Of a stretch of 64,000 bases of DNA, positions 42,541 through 50,837 are shown in pieces. The stretch is from Pseudonocardia oroxyli (lineage in GTDB: Bacteria > Actinomycetota > Actinomycetes > Mycobacteriales > Pseudonocardiaceae), in contig NZ_FNBE01000009.1 in NCBI RefSeq assembly GCF_900102195.1, positions 1 to 64,000 of the forward strand, in the 5' to 3' direction. The translations under genes were made by a program, and so were the position numbers. How positions within the stretch are numbered: position 1 is the first letter of the stretch; each line of letters opens with the position of its first letter. Below the pieces are notes generated by a model that was given only the letters and a program-made list of their open reading frames with translations, was not told the origin of the DNA and did no database searches.

Positions 42541-44037
42541 TCAGCTGGTGATGGACAGTTCCTCGCGGGCAGTGAGCCGTTGCGCACGAGCCTTGGCCGC
42601 CGCGGTGTTGGCGAGCAGGGCGTCGGCTGTGGTGTGCCAGCCGATCCCGGCGAAGGCCAGGGAGTTGATGACGACGGTGGTGTCGTCGTCCTCGGGCGCT
42701 GGCTCATCGGGGCCGGTGTCGCGGAGCTGGGCGCGGCGCCAGTCGCGGCGGGCCTGGCGCAGGGCGCCGAGGGTGGTGGAGTAGCGGCGGCTCTTGGTGG
42801 AGAAGTGGCCGCCGAACCCGAGCATGTGGGCCCAGCGGCGCAGCCGGCCGTAGCCGGCGTTCCAGCGGCCGAGGGGTGAGTCCGGGTCGAGCGGGCCACC
42901 ACCGCCACGGATCCACGCGTCTTGGCCCTGGCGGACGTCGGCGGGCTGGGTGCCGAGGTCCCAGCAGGCCCGGATGAGCCGGCCCGGATGGGTGGTGCGG
43001 TCGCCGTGGATGCGGGCGGTCTCTTCGTCGAGGCGTTTGGAGGCGTGGCCGGTGATCTCGGTGGCCTTGGTGGCGTACTTGGCCAGGTAGCCGGCGACGG
43101 CGCCGGTGGTGATCTCCCCGTGGTCGTCGAGGTCTCGGACGGTGAGCCGGACCTGTCGGGGTTCGAGCTGGGCGCCCCAGGCGATCTCCCACCCCTCGGG
43201 TCGGTCGGGGTGCAGCGGGGTGGTGAAGGACGTGGCGCGCATGGCCTCGGCGAGCAGCTGGGCGAGGTGGCCGGGGCCGATGCCGAAGGGCGGGGCGATG
43301 ATCTTGTCGGGATCGAGGGGGTCGACGCCGTCGAGCCGGACCATGGCGTGGATGTGCGCGACTCCGCGGCGCTGGAACTCGGCGACCTTGGCGTAGGACA
43401 GCCGCAGGCGGGTGCCGTAGCGGTCCCCGAGGCGGCGCAGGGCGCGGTTGGCGGTGTTGGTGGTGCGGCGCCACAGCTCGCCGGCGTAGCCGTTCCAGAC
43501 GGCCTGGTGGGCGTGGTCGTAGCAGTCCAGGCACAGCGGACGCCCGACGGCGGGGTCGTCGTCGCGGTGGCGGGTGCGGCAGTCGAGGACGACGCCGTGC
43601 GGACAGGTCTGCGGGTCGCGGCGGGGTCGGCAGGGGCGGCCGTCGCGGTGGTGGGCGTGGACCGCGCCGAAGGAGGGGGCGGTGCCGGTGAGGAACACAC
43701 ACGGGTGCTCGGCGACCGTGGCGGGGACGCCCTTGCCGCCGGCCAATCCGGCGCGGACGAGCTGGAAGGTGTCGGCGCGGTAGGTCTCGGCGCAGGAGGG
43801 GCAGACGGTGGCGCGGCGGTTGCCGCAGGGCACGTAGATCACGCCGTCGGGCATGTCCGCGGTCGCGGTGCTGCTGGTGATCCGCCCGGTCGCAGTCTCC
43901 ACGTGGTGGATCTCGCCGGTGAGCCGGATCGGGTGCGAGCAGCCCGCGGCCGCGGTGATGTGCCCGCGCCAGCGGTCGAAGTCGGGTGACCCGGCCCGGC
44001 GGACCAGCCCGTCGACGAGCGCCTGTGGGGTGCTCAT
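42541..44037 (-). CDS. Replication initiator protein, RepSA-like (HUH type)
   Basis: A 498-residue Rep from ATG 44037. A zinc-finger-like Cys cluster (CGNRRATVCPSC, plus CPHG...C, CLDCYDH) precedes the HUH motif VAHIHAMVRLDG (~228) and the catalytic tyrosine region YLAKYATKATE (~315). This matches the rolling-circle initiators of pSAM2-type AICEs and allows replication of the excised circle. The C terminus carries the GYGRLRRWAHMLGFGGHFSTKSRRYSTT segment typical of the family. It overlaps the upstream small membrane protein by ATGA. Confidence 0.93.
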   Translation of the reverse strand: MSTPQALVDGLVRRAGSPDFDRWRGHITAAAGCSHPIRLTGEIHHVETATGRITSSTATADMPDGVIYVPCGNRRATVCPSCAETYRADTFQLVRAGLAGGKGVPATVAEHPCVFLTGTAPSFGAVHAHHRDGRPCRPRRDPQTCPHGVVLDCRTRHRDDDPAVGRPLCLDCYDHAHQAVWNGYAGELWRRTTNTANRALRRLGDRYGTRLRLSYAKVAEFQRRGVAHIHAMVRLDGVDPLDPDKIIAPPFGIGPGHLAQLLAEAMRATSFTTPLHPDRPEGWEIAWGAQLEPRQVRLTVRDLDDHGEITTGAVAGYLAKYATKATEITGHASKRLDEETARIHGDRTTHPGRLIRACWDLGTQPADVRQGQDAWIRGGGGPLDPDSPLGRWNAGYGRLRRWAHMLGFGGHFSTKSRRYSTTLGALRQARRDWRRAQLRDTGPDEPAPEDDDTTVVINSLAFAGIGWHTTADALLANTAAAKARAQRLTAREELSITS

Positions 44038-44243
44038 CGGCACTGCACGCCCTCGATGGAGCCGTCCGGCAGGGCTCGGACTACGGCCCGTTCCCCGGTC
44101 TGGCACGGGTCCACGATGGTGATCGACGAGGAGCCGGCCTTGCCGGTGGGGGCGATGGCGGCGCTCTCGGCTGCGCCGATGAGGCGGAGCACCACGATCA
44201 CGGTGGCGACGGTGACAGCCAACCCAGCAAGGAACCTGATCAC
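44034..44243 (-). CDS. Small AICE membrane protein
   Basis: A 69-residue protein with one N-terminal membrane segment (FLAGLAVTVATVIVVLRLIG) and a short polar domain with two Cys (VDPCQTGE, EGVQCR). Overlaps its neighbours on both sides by 4-base ATGA-type junctions, placing it firmly in the tra-rep operon. Analogous small membrane proteins are common between tra and rep in AICEs, often spread-related; function not shown. Confidence 0.75.
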   Translation of the reverse strand: MIRFLAGLAVTVATVIVVLRLIGAAESAAIAPTGKAGSSSITIVDPCQTGERAVVRALPDGSIEGVQCR

Positions 44244-44488
44244 CGGGGCCTCCCGGGCCGGTGCGCGTCACAGGCCGAGCCGTGACCCGCCCACCAGGCG
44301 CGGCGCAGCAGGGAGGCGACCACGGCGATCGTCGGGACGTCCCAGCAGGCCAGCCAGTCGATGATGCGGTGGTCGTAGTCGCCGAGCGGGATGCCGTCGA
44401 GGTGTTCGAGCAGGGCGGCCCGGTTGTCGATGTGGATGCGCGAGCGCCACTCGTCGGCGGTCTCGAAGCCGAAGACCTGATGCCGCAT
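44240..44488 (-). CDS. AICE hypothetical protein, 5' end possibly frameshifted
   Basis: An 82-residue frame from ATG 44488 with a natural composition (MRHQVFGFETADEWRSRIHIDNRAALLEHLDGIPLGDYDHRIIDWLACWDVPTI... in part). The only ATG coupled to the ftsK stop (44552, ATGA overlap) is in another frame. Reading the correct frame upstream of 44488 gives RPCGCDRPYDHPDD, which looks like genuine protein, and a single-base change in the C-rich run around 44525-44535 would join MNEPIDT to it. So this may be a frameshifted or mis-sequenced ~103-residue protein. No function known. Confidence 0.65.
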   Translation of the reverse strand: MRHQVFGFETADEWRSRIHIDNRAALLEHLDGIPLGDYDHRIIDWLACWDVPTIAVVASLLRRAWWAGHGSACDAHRPGRPR

Positions 44489-44548
44489 GTCGTCGGGGTG
44501 GTCGTAGGGGCGGTCGCAGCCGCAGGGGCGGGGTGTCGATCGGCTCGT

Positions 44549-45346
44549 TCATGCCGCGCTCCCGCTGTCGGGGTGACCGGCGATCCGGCTGATCTCGACG
44601 TCGGACAGGTAGGCGCAACGCATCCGGCGCGGGATTCCACCTTCGGCGAGCAGCAGCCCGACCCCGGGCGTGGTGGGGTCGATCTGTGAGGCGTCGAAGC
44701 CGCGCGAGTGCCAGCCGTGCCCGAGCACGATGTCGGAGCTGGTCTCGGTGGTGCAGCGGAACGCGAGCCGGTAGCCGAACAGGTCCCGCAGGCTGGTCGG
44801 GATGATGTCGGCACTGGGCCGCTGGGTGGCGGCGACGACGATGATCCCGGCGGCGCGGCCGCGGGCGATGACGTCGCGGAGCAGGAGCGAGAAGGTCTCG
44901 CGGGTGCGCTTGTCCCCGGCGGTGGCGGAGTAGTAGGCGAGTTCGTCGATGACCAGCATGATCGGGTGGTTGCCGTCCCCGCGGCTGATCTTGCGGAGCT
45001 TCCAGCCGTCGAGCTGGTCGTAGCGACTGTCCATCTCGGCCTGTAGCTCGCGGAGCCGGTCGATCGCGTCGTCGAGCGAGGAGCCGACGAACACCTCGGC
45101 GCGGTCGCGCCACAGGCCCAGCTCGACGCGCTTGCCGTCCATCAGCCACAACCGGCAGTCGGAGGCGAGGGCGGCGTGGGCGACCAGGTTGTTCAGGGCC
45201 CCGGACTTGCCTGCGCCGGGCTCGCCGGCGGTGAGGAGGTTCTTGTAGATCAGGGTGATGTCGACGGGGCAGGCGTTCTCGTCGATGCCGAGGTAGATCG
45301 GGTCATAGATCGACAGCGGCCCGTACTCCGTGGCGCGCTTACGCAT
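44549..45346 (-). CDS. FtsK/SpoIIIE-like DNA translocase (TraB/TraSA type)
   Basis: A 265-residue ATPase: Walker A GEPGAGKS (41-48), Walker B IMLVIDEL (129-136), and IIVVAATQRPSADIIPTSLRDLFGYRLAFR as the sensor segment. Single-protein conjugation of double-stranded DNA by such FtsK-like proteins is established for Streptomyces plasmids and AICEs. It lacks an N-terminal membrane domain, which is probably supplied by the preceding gene (two TM segments), whose 3' end it overlaps by 8 bases. Confidence 0.93.
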   Translation of the reverse strand: MRKRATEYGPLSIYDPIYLGIDENACPVDITLIYKNLLTAGEPGAGKSGALNNLVAHAALASDCRLWLMDGKRVELGLWRDRAEVFVGSSLDDAIDRLRELQAEMDSRYDQLDGWKLRKISRGDGNHPIMLVIDELAYYSATAGDKRTRETFSLLLRDVIARGRAAGIIVVAATQRPSADIIPTSLRDLFGYRLAFRCTTETSSDIVLGHGWHSRGFDASQIDPTTPGVGLLLAEGGIPRRMRCAYLSDVEISRIAGHPDSGSAA

Positions 45347-45983
45347 GGCCGGCCTCCTCCAGCGGCGGGACGGGGACGAGGTGCGTGCGACTCAGCGGTG
45401 AGGCCACGGCGGGCCCGGTGAGCGGGTCCCGGCGGACGACCTCGACCACGACGATCGCGGCCAGGCGTCGTGTCGGAACCACACGGGCGTCGCGGGCCCA
45501 GCCGGACACGGCGTAGTAGGACGCGGCGACCTCGATGTCCTGCAAATCGATGCCCGCGCGCAGCAGCACCCAGACCCGCTCGCCGACCGGTGTCGGACGG
45601 GCCCAGAGCAGCAGGGGCAGGTTTCCCGAGTAGTTCATGACCCGCCGCTCCACGAAGGTCGAGCGCAGCCGGTGCCGGACCATGACCGCATAGCCGCGGT
45701 GGACCAGATACCGGCGAGACGCCGGCCAGACCACGAGGACCAACACGGTGCCGCCGAGGGCGGTCCCCGCGGCCCAGGCGGGCATCTGCTTGGTCAGCCA
45801 GACCCACGCCGCGAGCAGGAGGCCGAGGATGAGGAGCTCGGCGCGCCAGCGGATCAGGAGCCCGACGAGCCGGGCCGGGAGCGAGCGCTGCGGGCGGGTG
45901 AAGACCTCGAAGGGTTCGGAGCGGACGAGCCGGTCGGAGTGCGAGCGCACCATGAGCCGGCCCCGCTGCTTCGCGGCGCGCAT
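45339..45983 (-). CDS. AICE membrane protein upstream of the translocase
   Basis: A 214-residue protein with a basic N terminus and two adjacent membrane segments (AELLILGLLLAAWVWLT and AWAAGTALGGTVLVLVVWP, ~50-90), then a soluble domain (VWVLLRAGIDLQDIEVAASYYAVSGWARDARVVP). It starts at ATG 45983 (TGATG overlap with the preceding gene) and overlaps ftsK at its end. Position suggests it anchors the FtsK-like ATPase to the membrane; this is inference. Confidence 0.82.
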   Translation of the reverse strand: MRAAKQRGRLMVRSHSDRLVRSEPFEVFTRPQRSLPARLVGLLIRWRAELLILGLLLAAWVWLTKQMPAWAAGTALGGTVLVLVVWPASRRYLVHRGYAVMVRHRLRSTFVERRVMNYSGNLPLLLWARPTPVGERVWVLLRAGIDLQDIEVAASYYAVSGWARDARVVPTRRLAAIVVVEVVRRDPLTGPAVASPLSRTHLVPVPPLEEAGHA

Positions 45984-46303
45984 CAGGCGCTCTTGGCGGC
46001 GGCGAGGGGGCGGACCTCGTCGGCGCGGTAGGCGACGCCGTCGCGGCCGTTGCGGGCCCAGGGCATCGCGACGAGCCGGACGAGGCTGACGGGCTGGCCC
46101 TGGTGGAGCTGCGGCGGCTCCGGGGCGGCGATCGTGACGGTGATGGTGTCGGCGCCCTCGGCGTCCATGACGACGAGCTGGGCGGCCCAGAGCGGGGCGC
46201 CGGTGCGGCGGTCGAGGCGGTGGACGCCGTTGTCGTCGAGGCGGCGGTCGAAGGGGCGGCCGACGGTGAAGTTCATCTGGCTGGTGTCGATCAGCAGGCG
46301 CAC
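45983..46303 (-). CDS. AICE hypothetical protein
   Basis: A 106-residue soluble protein, mostly beta-strand by pattern (MRLLIDTSQMNFTVGRPFDRRLDDNGVHRLDRRTGAPLW, in part; VSLVRLVAMPW). It opens the tra-rep operon and overlaps the next gene by one base. Small proteins of this kind commonly precede the translocase in Pseudonocardiaceae AICEs; no function is known. Confidence 0.75.
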   Translation of the reverse strand: MRLLIDTSQMNFTVGRPFDRRLDDNGVHRLDRRTGAPLWAAQLVVMDAEGADTITVTIAAPEPPQLHQGQPVSLVRLVAMPWARNGRDGVAYRADEVRPLAAAKSA

Positions 46304-46368
46304 GGGTGGTCTCCTGTTCGAGGGGCACGGGGTGGTGCCTCACCAGGAGAAGCCCGAAGTCGCGAAAG

Positions 46369-46391
46369 GACCCGGACAAACTGTCCGGGTC
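46369..46391. repeat. Inverted repeat with two GACCCGGA octamers (terminator or clt-like site)
   Basis: GACCCGGACA / TGTCCGGGTC with a 3-base AAC loop. It lies after the flavoprotein gene and before the tra operon, so it may simply terminate the XRE-flavoprotein transcript. It also contains GACCCGGA on each strand, the octamer I recall as the TraB recognition sequence in the clt of plasmid pSVH1. Confidence 0.6.
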
Positions 46392-46425
46392 TGTTCTGGG
46401 AGGGGTTGCGCGGTGCGGGGGAGTG

Positions 46426-46989
46426 CTATCGCGTTGCCGCAGTGACCTGCTCGACCAGGTCCAGGATGGCCGACCACGGGAGGGGACGGCCGGGCGGGGC
46501 CTCTCGCGGCTCGTAGAGCGGCCAGACGTCCTCGCCGGTCACCAGGTGTACCCCAGCGGACCCCAGGGCCGCCAGGTGAGATCTCCAGGCGGGGTGGCGA
46601 GTGTGCGCGGCGTTGACCCGCGGGAACACGACCACCGGGACGACGCCGCCCCCGATGGCCTCGTTGACGGTCGTGAGGGCCTGGTTGTCGGAGATCCCGA
46701 GCGCGAGCTTGGCGACGACGTTGGCCGTAGCCGGCGCGACGACGTAGCAGGAGATCGGCGGGTGCGGGCTCTTCTCGCCGGGCATCCGCGGGGAGCTGCG
46801 CACGAGGTGCCCGGTCAGCTCTTCGAGCTTGGCCGCCTCCCCGCTCTCCTCCAACCAGGTCGCCGCGGTCGGGGTGAGGGTGACCGCGACGTCCCAGCCG
46901 CGCTCGATGGCCGGCTCGACGAAGTCAGCCCGGATCGTCTCGGCCCCGCCGGCGGCGCAGGCGACGAGCCCGATCGTCCCCCGACTCAC
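46426..46989 (-). CDS. Flavoprotein of the HFCD/PPC-decarboxylase fold
   Basis: A 187-residue protein from GTG 46989. It shows the flavoprotein signature: an N-terminal GLVACAAGGAETIR nucleotide-binding turn, and VVAPATANVVAKLALGISDNQALTT (the PxSAN-like motif), as in CoaC/Dfp and lantibiotic decarboxylases. GTGA overlap with the XRE regulator shows coupling. XRE/flavoprotein pairs recur in actinobacterial mobile elements; the reaction is unknown. Confidence 0.85.
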   Translation of the reverse strand: MSRGTIGLVACAAGGAETIRADFVEPAIERGWDVAVTLTPTAATWLEESGEAAKLEELTGHLVRSSPRMPGEKSPHPPISCYVVAPATANVVAKLALGISDNQALTTVNEAIGGGVVPVVVFPRVNAAHTRHPAWRSHLAALGSAGVHLVTGEDVWPLYEPREAPPGRPLPWSAILDLVEQVTAATR

Positions 46990-48227
46990 GCCACCGCCCG
47001 GCAGCGCTGCGCGAACGCCAGCAGCTCCGAGGAACGCGAGCCTCCCGTCACCGGGGACCGCCGGTGCATGTCCTTGACCATCTCCCGCACGGAAGCACTG
47101 TGCCGCACGAGAGCCGGCGCCTGCCGCTCGGCGTTCAGCAGGAGGTCCAGGGCCTCGGTGTCCTTGGCGAGGTAGGAGAGCGCCCGAGCGACGTCGATCA
47201 TGTGCGTGACCCGCCGCTCGACGGGCAGCTCCTCGGCGCCCACCTGCTGCCCGTGCTCGGCGACCCACGCGACGTCCCCGAGATCGAGGCCGGCGGAGAG
47301 CCGGTGCAACTCGACGTTGGTGGGGCCGAACCCGGTCTGCCAGTAGTTCGCATCCACCCCGAGCTGCTCCGCAGCGCGAGCAGCCCGCCCGAGCAGTTCA
47401 GCCGCGGTCGCCCTGTCCTGGTGCCTTGCCGCCGCCACGGCCGTGCGCAGGTGAAGCATCCCGAACAGGCTCAGGGCCTCCAAATCGCCATCGGCCACTC
47501 GCGGCTCCAACCATCGCGCGGCGGTTTCGCCGAGACGAAGCGCATCGTCGTACCGCCCAATGGCGAGCAGCGCGTGAGTCGCCGCACGAGCAGCGGAGGC
47601 CAGAACCAACGGATCGCCGGACTCGTCTGCTGCTCGCATGGCTCGCTCAGCCGCGATCCAGGACAGATCAGACTCCCCAACCTTGCTGAGTGTCGTTGCC
47701 GCGAGGTGATGGACGCGAGCCGAAACGGCCCATGCCGAAATACTTGCATCAGCCCCGACTTCTGCGTGCTGTTCCAGTTCCTGCGCTTCACGGATCAGGC
47801 GAGGGAGTGAAGCAACGACGTCGCCAATCCTACCGGCCTGATAGGAAGTCCAAGCGAATTCGACCAGGCGGGAAGACTGTTCTACGTCCAGCGGCTTCGC
47901 CGGAGCTTCAGAGACGGCGAATAGAGTTCGGGATAGCTGGCCTGGCGCCATCAGTGCATCGCGAATAGCCGGAACGTCGTCTCGTCGATCTTCACCCTCA
48001 AGTAAGACTGGCTGGCCCATCAAATCAGGAAGCGACACTCGCAGAACCTTCGCCAGATCGGCAATTAGTTCGACGTTCCGAAGCTGTCGCTCACCACGCT
48101 CGATCTTACTGAGCCAGTCAGTCCTCCGGCCTACCAAGTTCGCAAGCTGAGTTTGCGTTAGTCCACGGCGGGCGCGATAGAAGGCAACTCTCTGCCCTAA
48201 CGCTAAAGTGTCGCCAGCCCCACGCAT
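46986..48227 (-). CDS. XRE-family regulator with TPR-like C-terminal region
   Basis: A 413-residue protein. The N-terminal HTH is LTQTQLANLVGRRTDWLSKIERGERQL (~23-49); the remainder is a long helical repeat region (about 100-400) with alternating Ala/Leu helices resembling TPR repeats, as in regulators that bind peptides or small ligands. Likely controls the element's excision/transfer genes or the flavoprotein, with which it is translationally coupled. AT-content rises toward its 5' end. Confidence 0.88.
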   Translation of the reverse strand: MRGAGDTLALGQRVAFYRARRGLTQTQLANLVGRRTDWLSKIERGERQLRNVELIADLAKVLRVSLPDLMGQPVLLEGEDRRDDVPAIRDALMAPGQLSRTLFAVSEAPAKPLDVEQSSRLVEFAWTSYQAGRIGDVVASLPRLIREAQELEQHAEVGADASISAWAVSARVHHLAATTLSKVGESDLSWIAAERAMRAADESGDPLVLASAARAATHALLAIGRYDDALRLGETAARWLEPRVADGDLEALSLFGMLHLRTAVAAARHQDRATAAELLGRAARAAEQLGVDANYWQTGFGPTNVELHRLSAGLDLGDVAWVAEHGQQVGAEELPVERRVTHMIDVARALSYLAKDTEALDLLLNAERQAPALVRHSASVREMVKDMHRRSPVTGGSRSSELLAFAQRCRAVA

Positions 48228-48342
48228 GTGAAAATTCTACGCCCCGCGAGCCCCTGCGTCTAGGGCTATCAATCGTGAAGGATGTGCAGATGCAGGTATG
48301 TCCGGGTTTAACTCCGCGATCTATTCCGCAGAGTCAGTCCAG

Positions 48343-49032
48343 CTAGAAGAGAGCTAGATGTGGAGACGAGGCCGTATTTTGATGCCGTACCCCGACTAGC
48401 CAATCGACTGTTTCGCGCGGACATGTGTCGGTCGACGAAGTGTGCACCGAGCCGCTGACTGTGAGCGGCGCTTGCAAGCAAGCTAAATACGGGTACACCA
48501 GCTCGGCCCTGAACGCTACCGAGTACGATCTTCCCTCTTGTGAGAGCGAAGGGGCCTTTCGGACAACCGAGGTCACCTGTGAGGAGCCAACTAGGTTCCC
48601 CGTCAAGATATTCCGAACATCGTTAGCGCGGAACTTCGGCGAGTTGTCAGGCTGAAAGCCCAGTGGTTCGGCAGACCGGCAGATCAGTGCGAAATGACTA
48701 CGGCGGCCAGACACGCGACTTGTTACCGCCGAATACTCAGGCAGTTCGAAAGTTGAGCCATCTATTCCGGTAGCTTCCCGCCACAATTGCACTGCCGCGG
48801 GCGAGACATCGTGTTCCTTGGGCTGGGAAAGCATCTCAGTAAACAAGACCTCTGGGTGTGGCTCATCGTCAACCAGCTTTAGAAGAGAGGGCCGAATGCT
48901 GTTGCCGATACCCCACAGAAAGACCCCGCCGTTCTGCTGGCGCTCGTACTCTTTGCGCGCAATGATCCGGCCGGCGGGCTCCCCCGCCTCCGTGCCGAAC
49001 TTGCTCCAGCAGAACGCCCTCGGCACGGACAC
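48343..49032 (-). CDS. Uncharacterised 229-residue cargo protein, WG-motif family
   Basis: GTG start at 49032 follows GAGGGG. Near the N terminus it reads SKFGTEAGEP...IIARKEYE...GGVFLWGIGNSIRPSL (Lys11, Gly13, Thr14, Trp40, Gly41, Gly43, Pro48), then PEVLFTEMLSQPKEHDVSP and PEYSAVTSRV...ALICRS. The same landmarks occur at the same spacing in the 186-residue protein encoded at 50838-51398, so I infer a distant common family. No signal peptide, membrane segment or known catalytic motif. Codon usage is AT-richer than host genes. Divergent from the ImmA-like gene. I do not recognise a named family. Confidence 0.8.
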   Translation of the reverse strand: MSVPRAFCWSKFGTEAGEPAGRIIARKEYERQQNGGVFLWGIGNSIRPSLLKLVDDEPHPEVLFTEMLSQPKEHDVSPAAVQLWREATGIDGSTFELPEYSAVTSRVSGRRSHFALICRSAEPLGFQPDNSPKFRANDVRNILTGNLVGSSQVTSVVRKAPSLSQEGRSYSVAFRAELVYPYLACLQAPLTVSGSVHTSSTDTCPRETVDWLVGVRHQNTASSPHLALF

Positions 49033-49187
49033 CGCAACCCCTCACCCTCGGCAACTAGCACACCCTGTCAAGTCAACGCGCCAGCAGCGCGCTGGTGACG
49101 GCCGTACCTCCTGGATCGCGGTAGGCTAGCCGTGTCGAACGATCAAGATCAAGGCTTGGGCCGCGTCACCTGGGAGGGGGAGTAGCT

Positions 49188-50183
49188 GTGGCAACGCTGC
49201 GCTCTTCCCTCACTAAGGAGCTCCGTAGCGCTGGTCTTACGAGGTCGGCCATTGATGGCGTATGGCCAGAATGGTGGAGCGACGAGGCAGAGCAGTCTGT
49301 GTCGGCGGTCGCTGAGCTTAGGTTTACGGTAGCGCGCCGACTGGGCATCTCGCCTGGCTCCCTTTTCGAAGGAGAGCCCAAGTTTGTATGGCGAGACAGT
49401 GCCAAGTTCAAGAATCTTGGTGATGCCACGATTCAGGAACAGGACGTCTTGTCTTCGTTCGGCGTTGCAGTCGCGCGGGCGCTAATCGCTGGAACGCCGC
49501 CGGGGGCAGGCTTTCAGGCATCAAATCCGGAATTTGTTCGTGGTGCGCTGCTGGATCGCATACCTCACCTAGATATGCGCACAGTCCTGTCGCTCTGCTG
49601 GGACATGGGCGTTCCGGTCATTAAGGCCAACCTGCTTCCGCTACGTCGTAAGCTGATGCAGGCAATGTCGGTGAGAGTTGGCGACCGGTATGCAATCCTT
49701 ATTGGCCGCGATTCTAGTCACCCGGCATGGGTTCTATTTATCATCGCGCACGAACTTGGACATATCTCGAATGGCGATCTAGTAGACGGCTCCGCGCTAT
49801 TAGAGATGGCTGATCCACTTGAAGCTGAGGGCCAGGATAACGAAGAACATGAGGCGGACCGGTTCGCGCTCAAGTTGTTGACCGGTCAGGCCAATTTCCA
49901 GGTATTGCCGAGTATTGAGCGCTACAATTCTGCCGAAGTGGTTCAGGCTGTTACTCAATGGGCTCCACAGCTGCGGGTAGACCCCGGATTTCTTGCCCTC
50001 AGTCTGGCGCATTCTACCGGCCGCTGGAGGCAGTCAATGACTGCATTGAGGCACCTTCCCGGCCAATATTTCGAGGACCTGGGGGGCAGCATCAACTGGC
50101 TCGCATCCGAGCGTCTTGAATGGGACTCGCTCAGTGATGAGAGGGCCTCATACATCCGGGCGATCATGGGCGCTGGTCAGTGA
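49188..50183 (+). CDS. ImmA/IrrE-family zinc metallopeptidase
   Basis: A 331-residue protein (GTG start behind GGGAGGGGGAG). An N-terminal helical region (~1-100) with WPEWWSDEAEQSVSAVAELR precedes the peptidase domain: HELGH at 188-192 supplies two zinc ligands and the catalytic Glu, and EEHEADRFA (219-226) supplies the third ligand. ImmA of ICEBs1 cleaves its element's repressor (established), and IrrE/DdrO work similarly. It overlaps the PIN-like gene by GTGA, so the two are made together. AT-rich codons mark it as acquired cargo. Confidence 0.9.
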   Translation: MATLRSSLTKELRSAGLTRSAIDGVWPEWWSDEAEQSVSAVAELRFTVARRLGISPGSLFEGEPKFVWRDSAKFKNLGDATIQEQDVLSSFGVAVARALIAGTPPGAGFQASNPEFVRGALLDRIPHLDMRTVLSLCWDMGVPVIKANLLPLRRKLMQAMSVRVGDRYAILIGRDSSHPAWVLFIIAHELGHISNGDLVDGSALLEMADPLEAEGQDNEEHEADRFALKLLTGQANFQVLPSIERYNSAEVVQAVTQWAPQLRVDPGFLALSLAHSTGRWRQSMTALRHLPGQYFEDLGGSINWLASERLEWDSLSDERASYIRAIMGAGQ

Positions 50184-50833
50184 CAATTGATCTCGCGGTC
50201 GACAACGACATTTTGATCAAGTTGTCCTGTTATTCCATGCTGGATGACCTCCCAGGGGCGGCAGGTAGAGAGTCGGGATCCGCTGTCCACGTCTTGGGTG
50301 CGGCACGCTTTGTCGTACCAAGCGCGATTGCGCGGAGTAGCAGGATTACTGACAAAGGCCGGGCGCTAGAGAATTTCCGGCGCCTTTTGGATCATGCCGA
50401 CCAACTCGAACCGTCTAATGCGGAAGTTGCTCTGGCAACAGAGATCGAAGAAATAGCGCAACGGGAAGCCGTCGAGATGGATGGCGGAGAAAGCTTGCTC
50501 TGTGCAATAGTTATTACACGAGTCTACGACTATCTCGTTACTGGGGACAAGAGGGCAGTAATAGCTCTTGAGCAGATGCGGGAACTGCTGGCCATCCTGA
50601 GTGATCTTGACGGGAAAGCGGTATCGCTAGAACAGTCGATCGCCTGGCTAGTCGTCGCTCTCGGGGAAGAGGAGGTCCGGGCCCGTGTGTGTCGCGAGAA
50701 GGACGTTGATAAGGCTCTTAGCGCATGTTGCAGCTGCGCGTCTCTCCATATCGCACTCTCCCCTGACAGTGGATTAGAGAGCTATATTGATGATCTTCGG
50801 CGACAGGCGCCTCATATTCTTTCCGAGACGTAG
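50180..50833 (+). CDS. PIN-like nuclease-fold protein coupled to the peptidase
   Basis: A 217-residue protein. The acidic positions of a PIN fold can be placed: Asp8/Asp10 in LAVDNDILIK, a middle acid in the helical region, Glu104 in DGGESLLCAIVI and Asp123 in LVTGDKRAV. The last part (KDVDKALSACCSCASLHIAL) is Cys-rich. If active it would be a Mg-dependent ribonuclease; pairing with an ImmA-type peptidase suggests a toxin-like or stress-triggered effector controlled by proteolysis. Convergent with the methyltransferase operon. Confidence 0.8.
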   Translation: MTIDLAVDNDILIKLSCYSMLDDLPGAAGRESGSAVHVLGAARFVVPSAIARSSRITDKGRALENFRRLLDHADQLEPSNAEVALATEIEEIAQREAVEMDGGESLLCAIVITRVYDYLVTGDKRAVIALEQMRELLAILSDLDGKAVSLEQSIAWLVVALGEEEVRARVCREKDVDKALSACCSCASLHIALSPDSGLESYIDDLRRQAPHILSET

Positions 50834-50837
50834 AGAC

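Noticed and set aside
44268..44552. Frame starting with ATG overlapping the ftsK stop (MNEPIDT...) as a full gene
   Set aside because: After about ten codons it becomes Arg/Pro-rich and low complexity, whereas the overlapping frame encodes natural-looking protein; treated as a possible frameshift instead.
42541..44814. A longer 757-residue Rep including sequence upstream of 44037
   Set aside because: The upstream extension is low-complexity and overlaps two small genes with natural composition; ATG 44037 gives the usual family length and an ATGA junction.
48425..48655. Plus-strand 76-codon frame within the 229-residue protein gene
   Set aside because: Lies wholly antisense to a better-supported gene with a good ribosome-binding site and family-like motifs.
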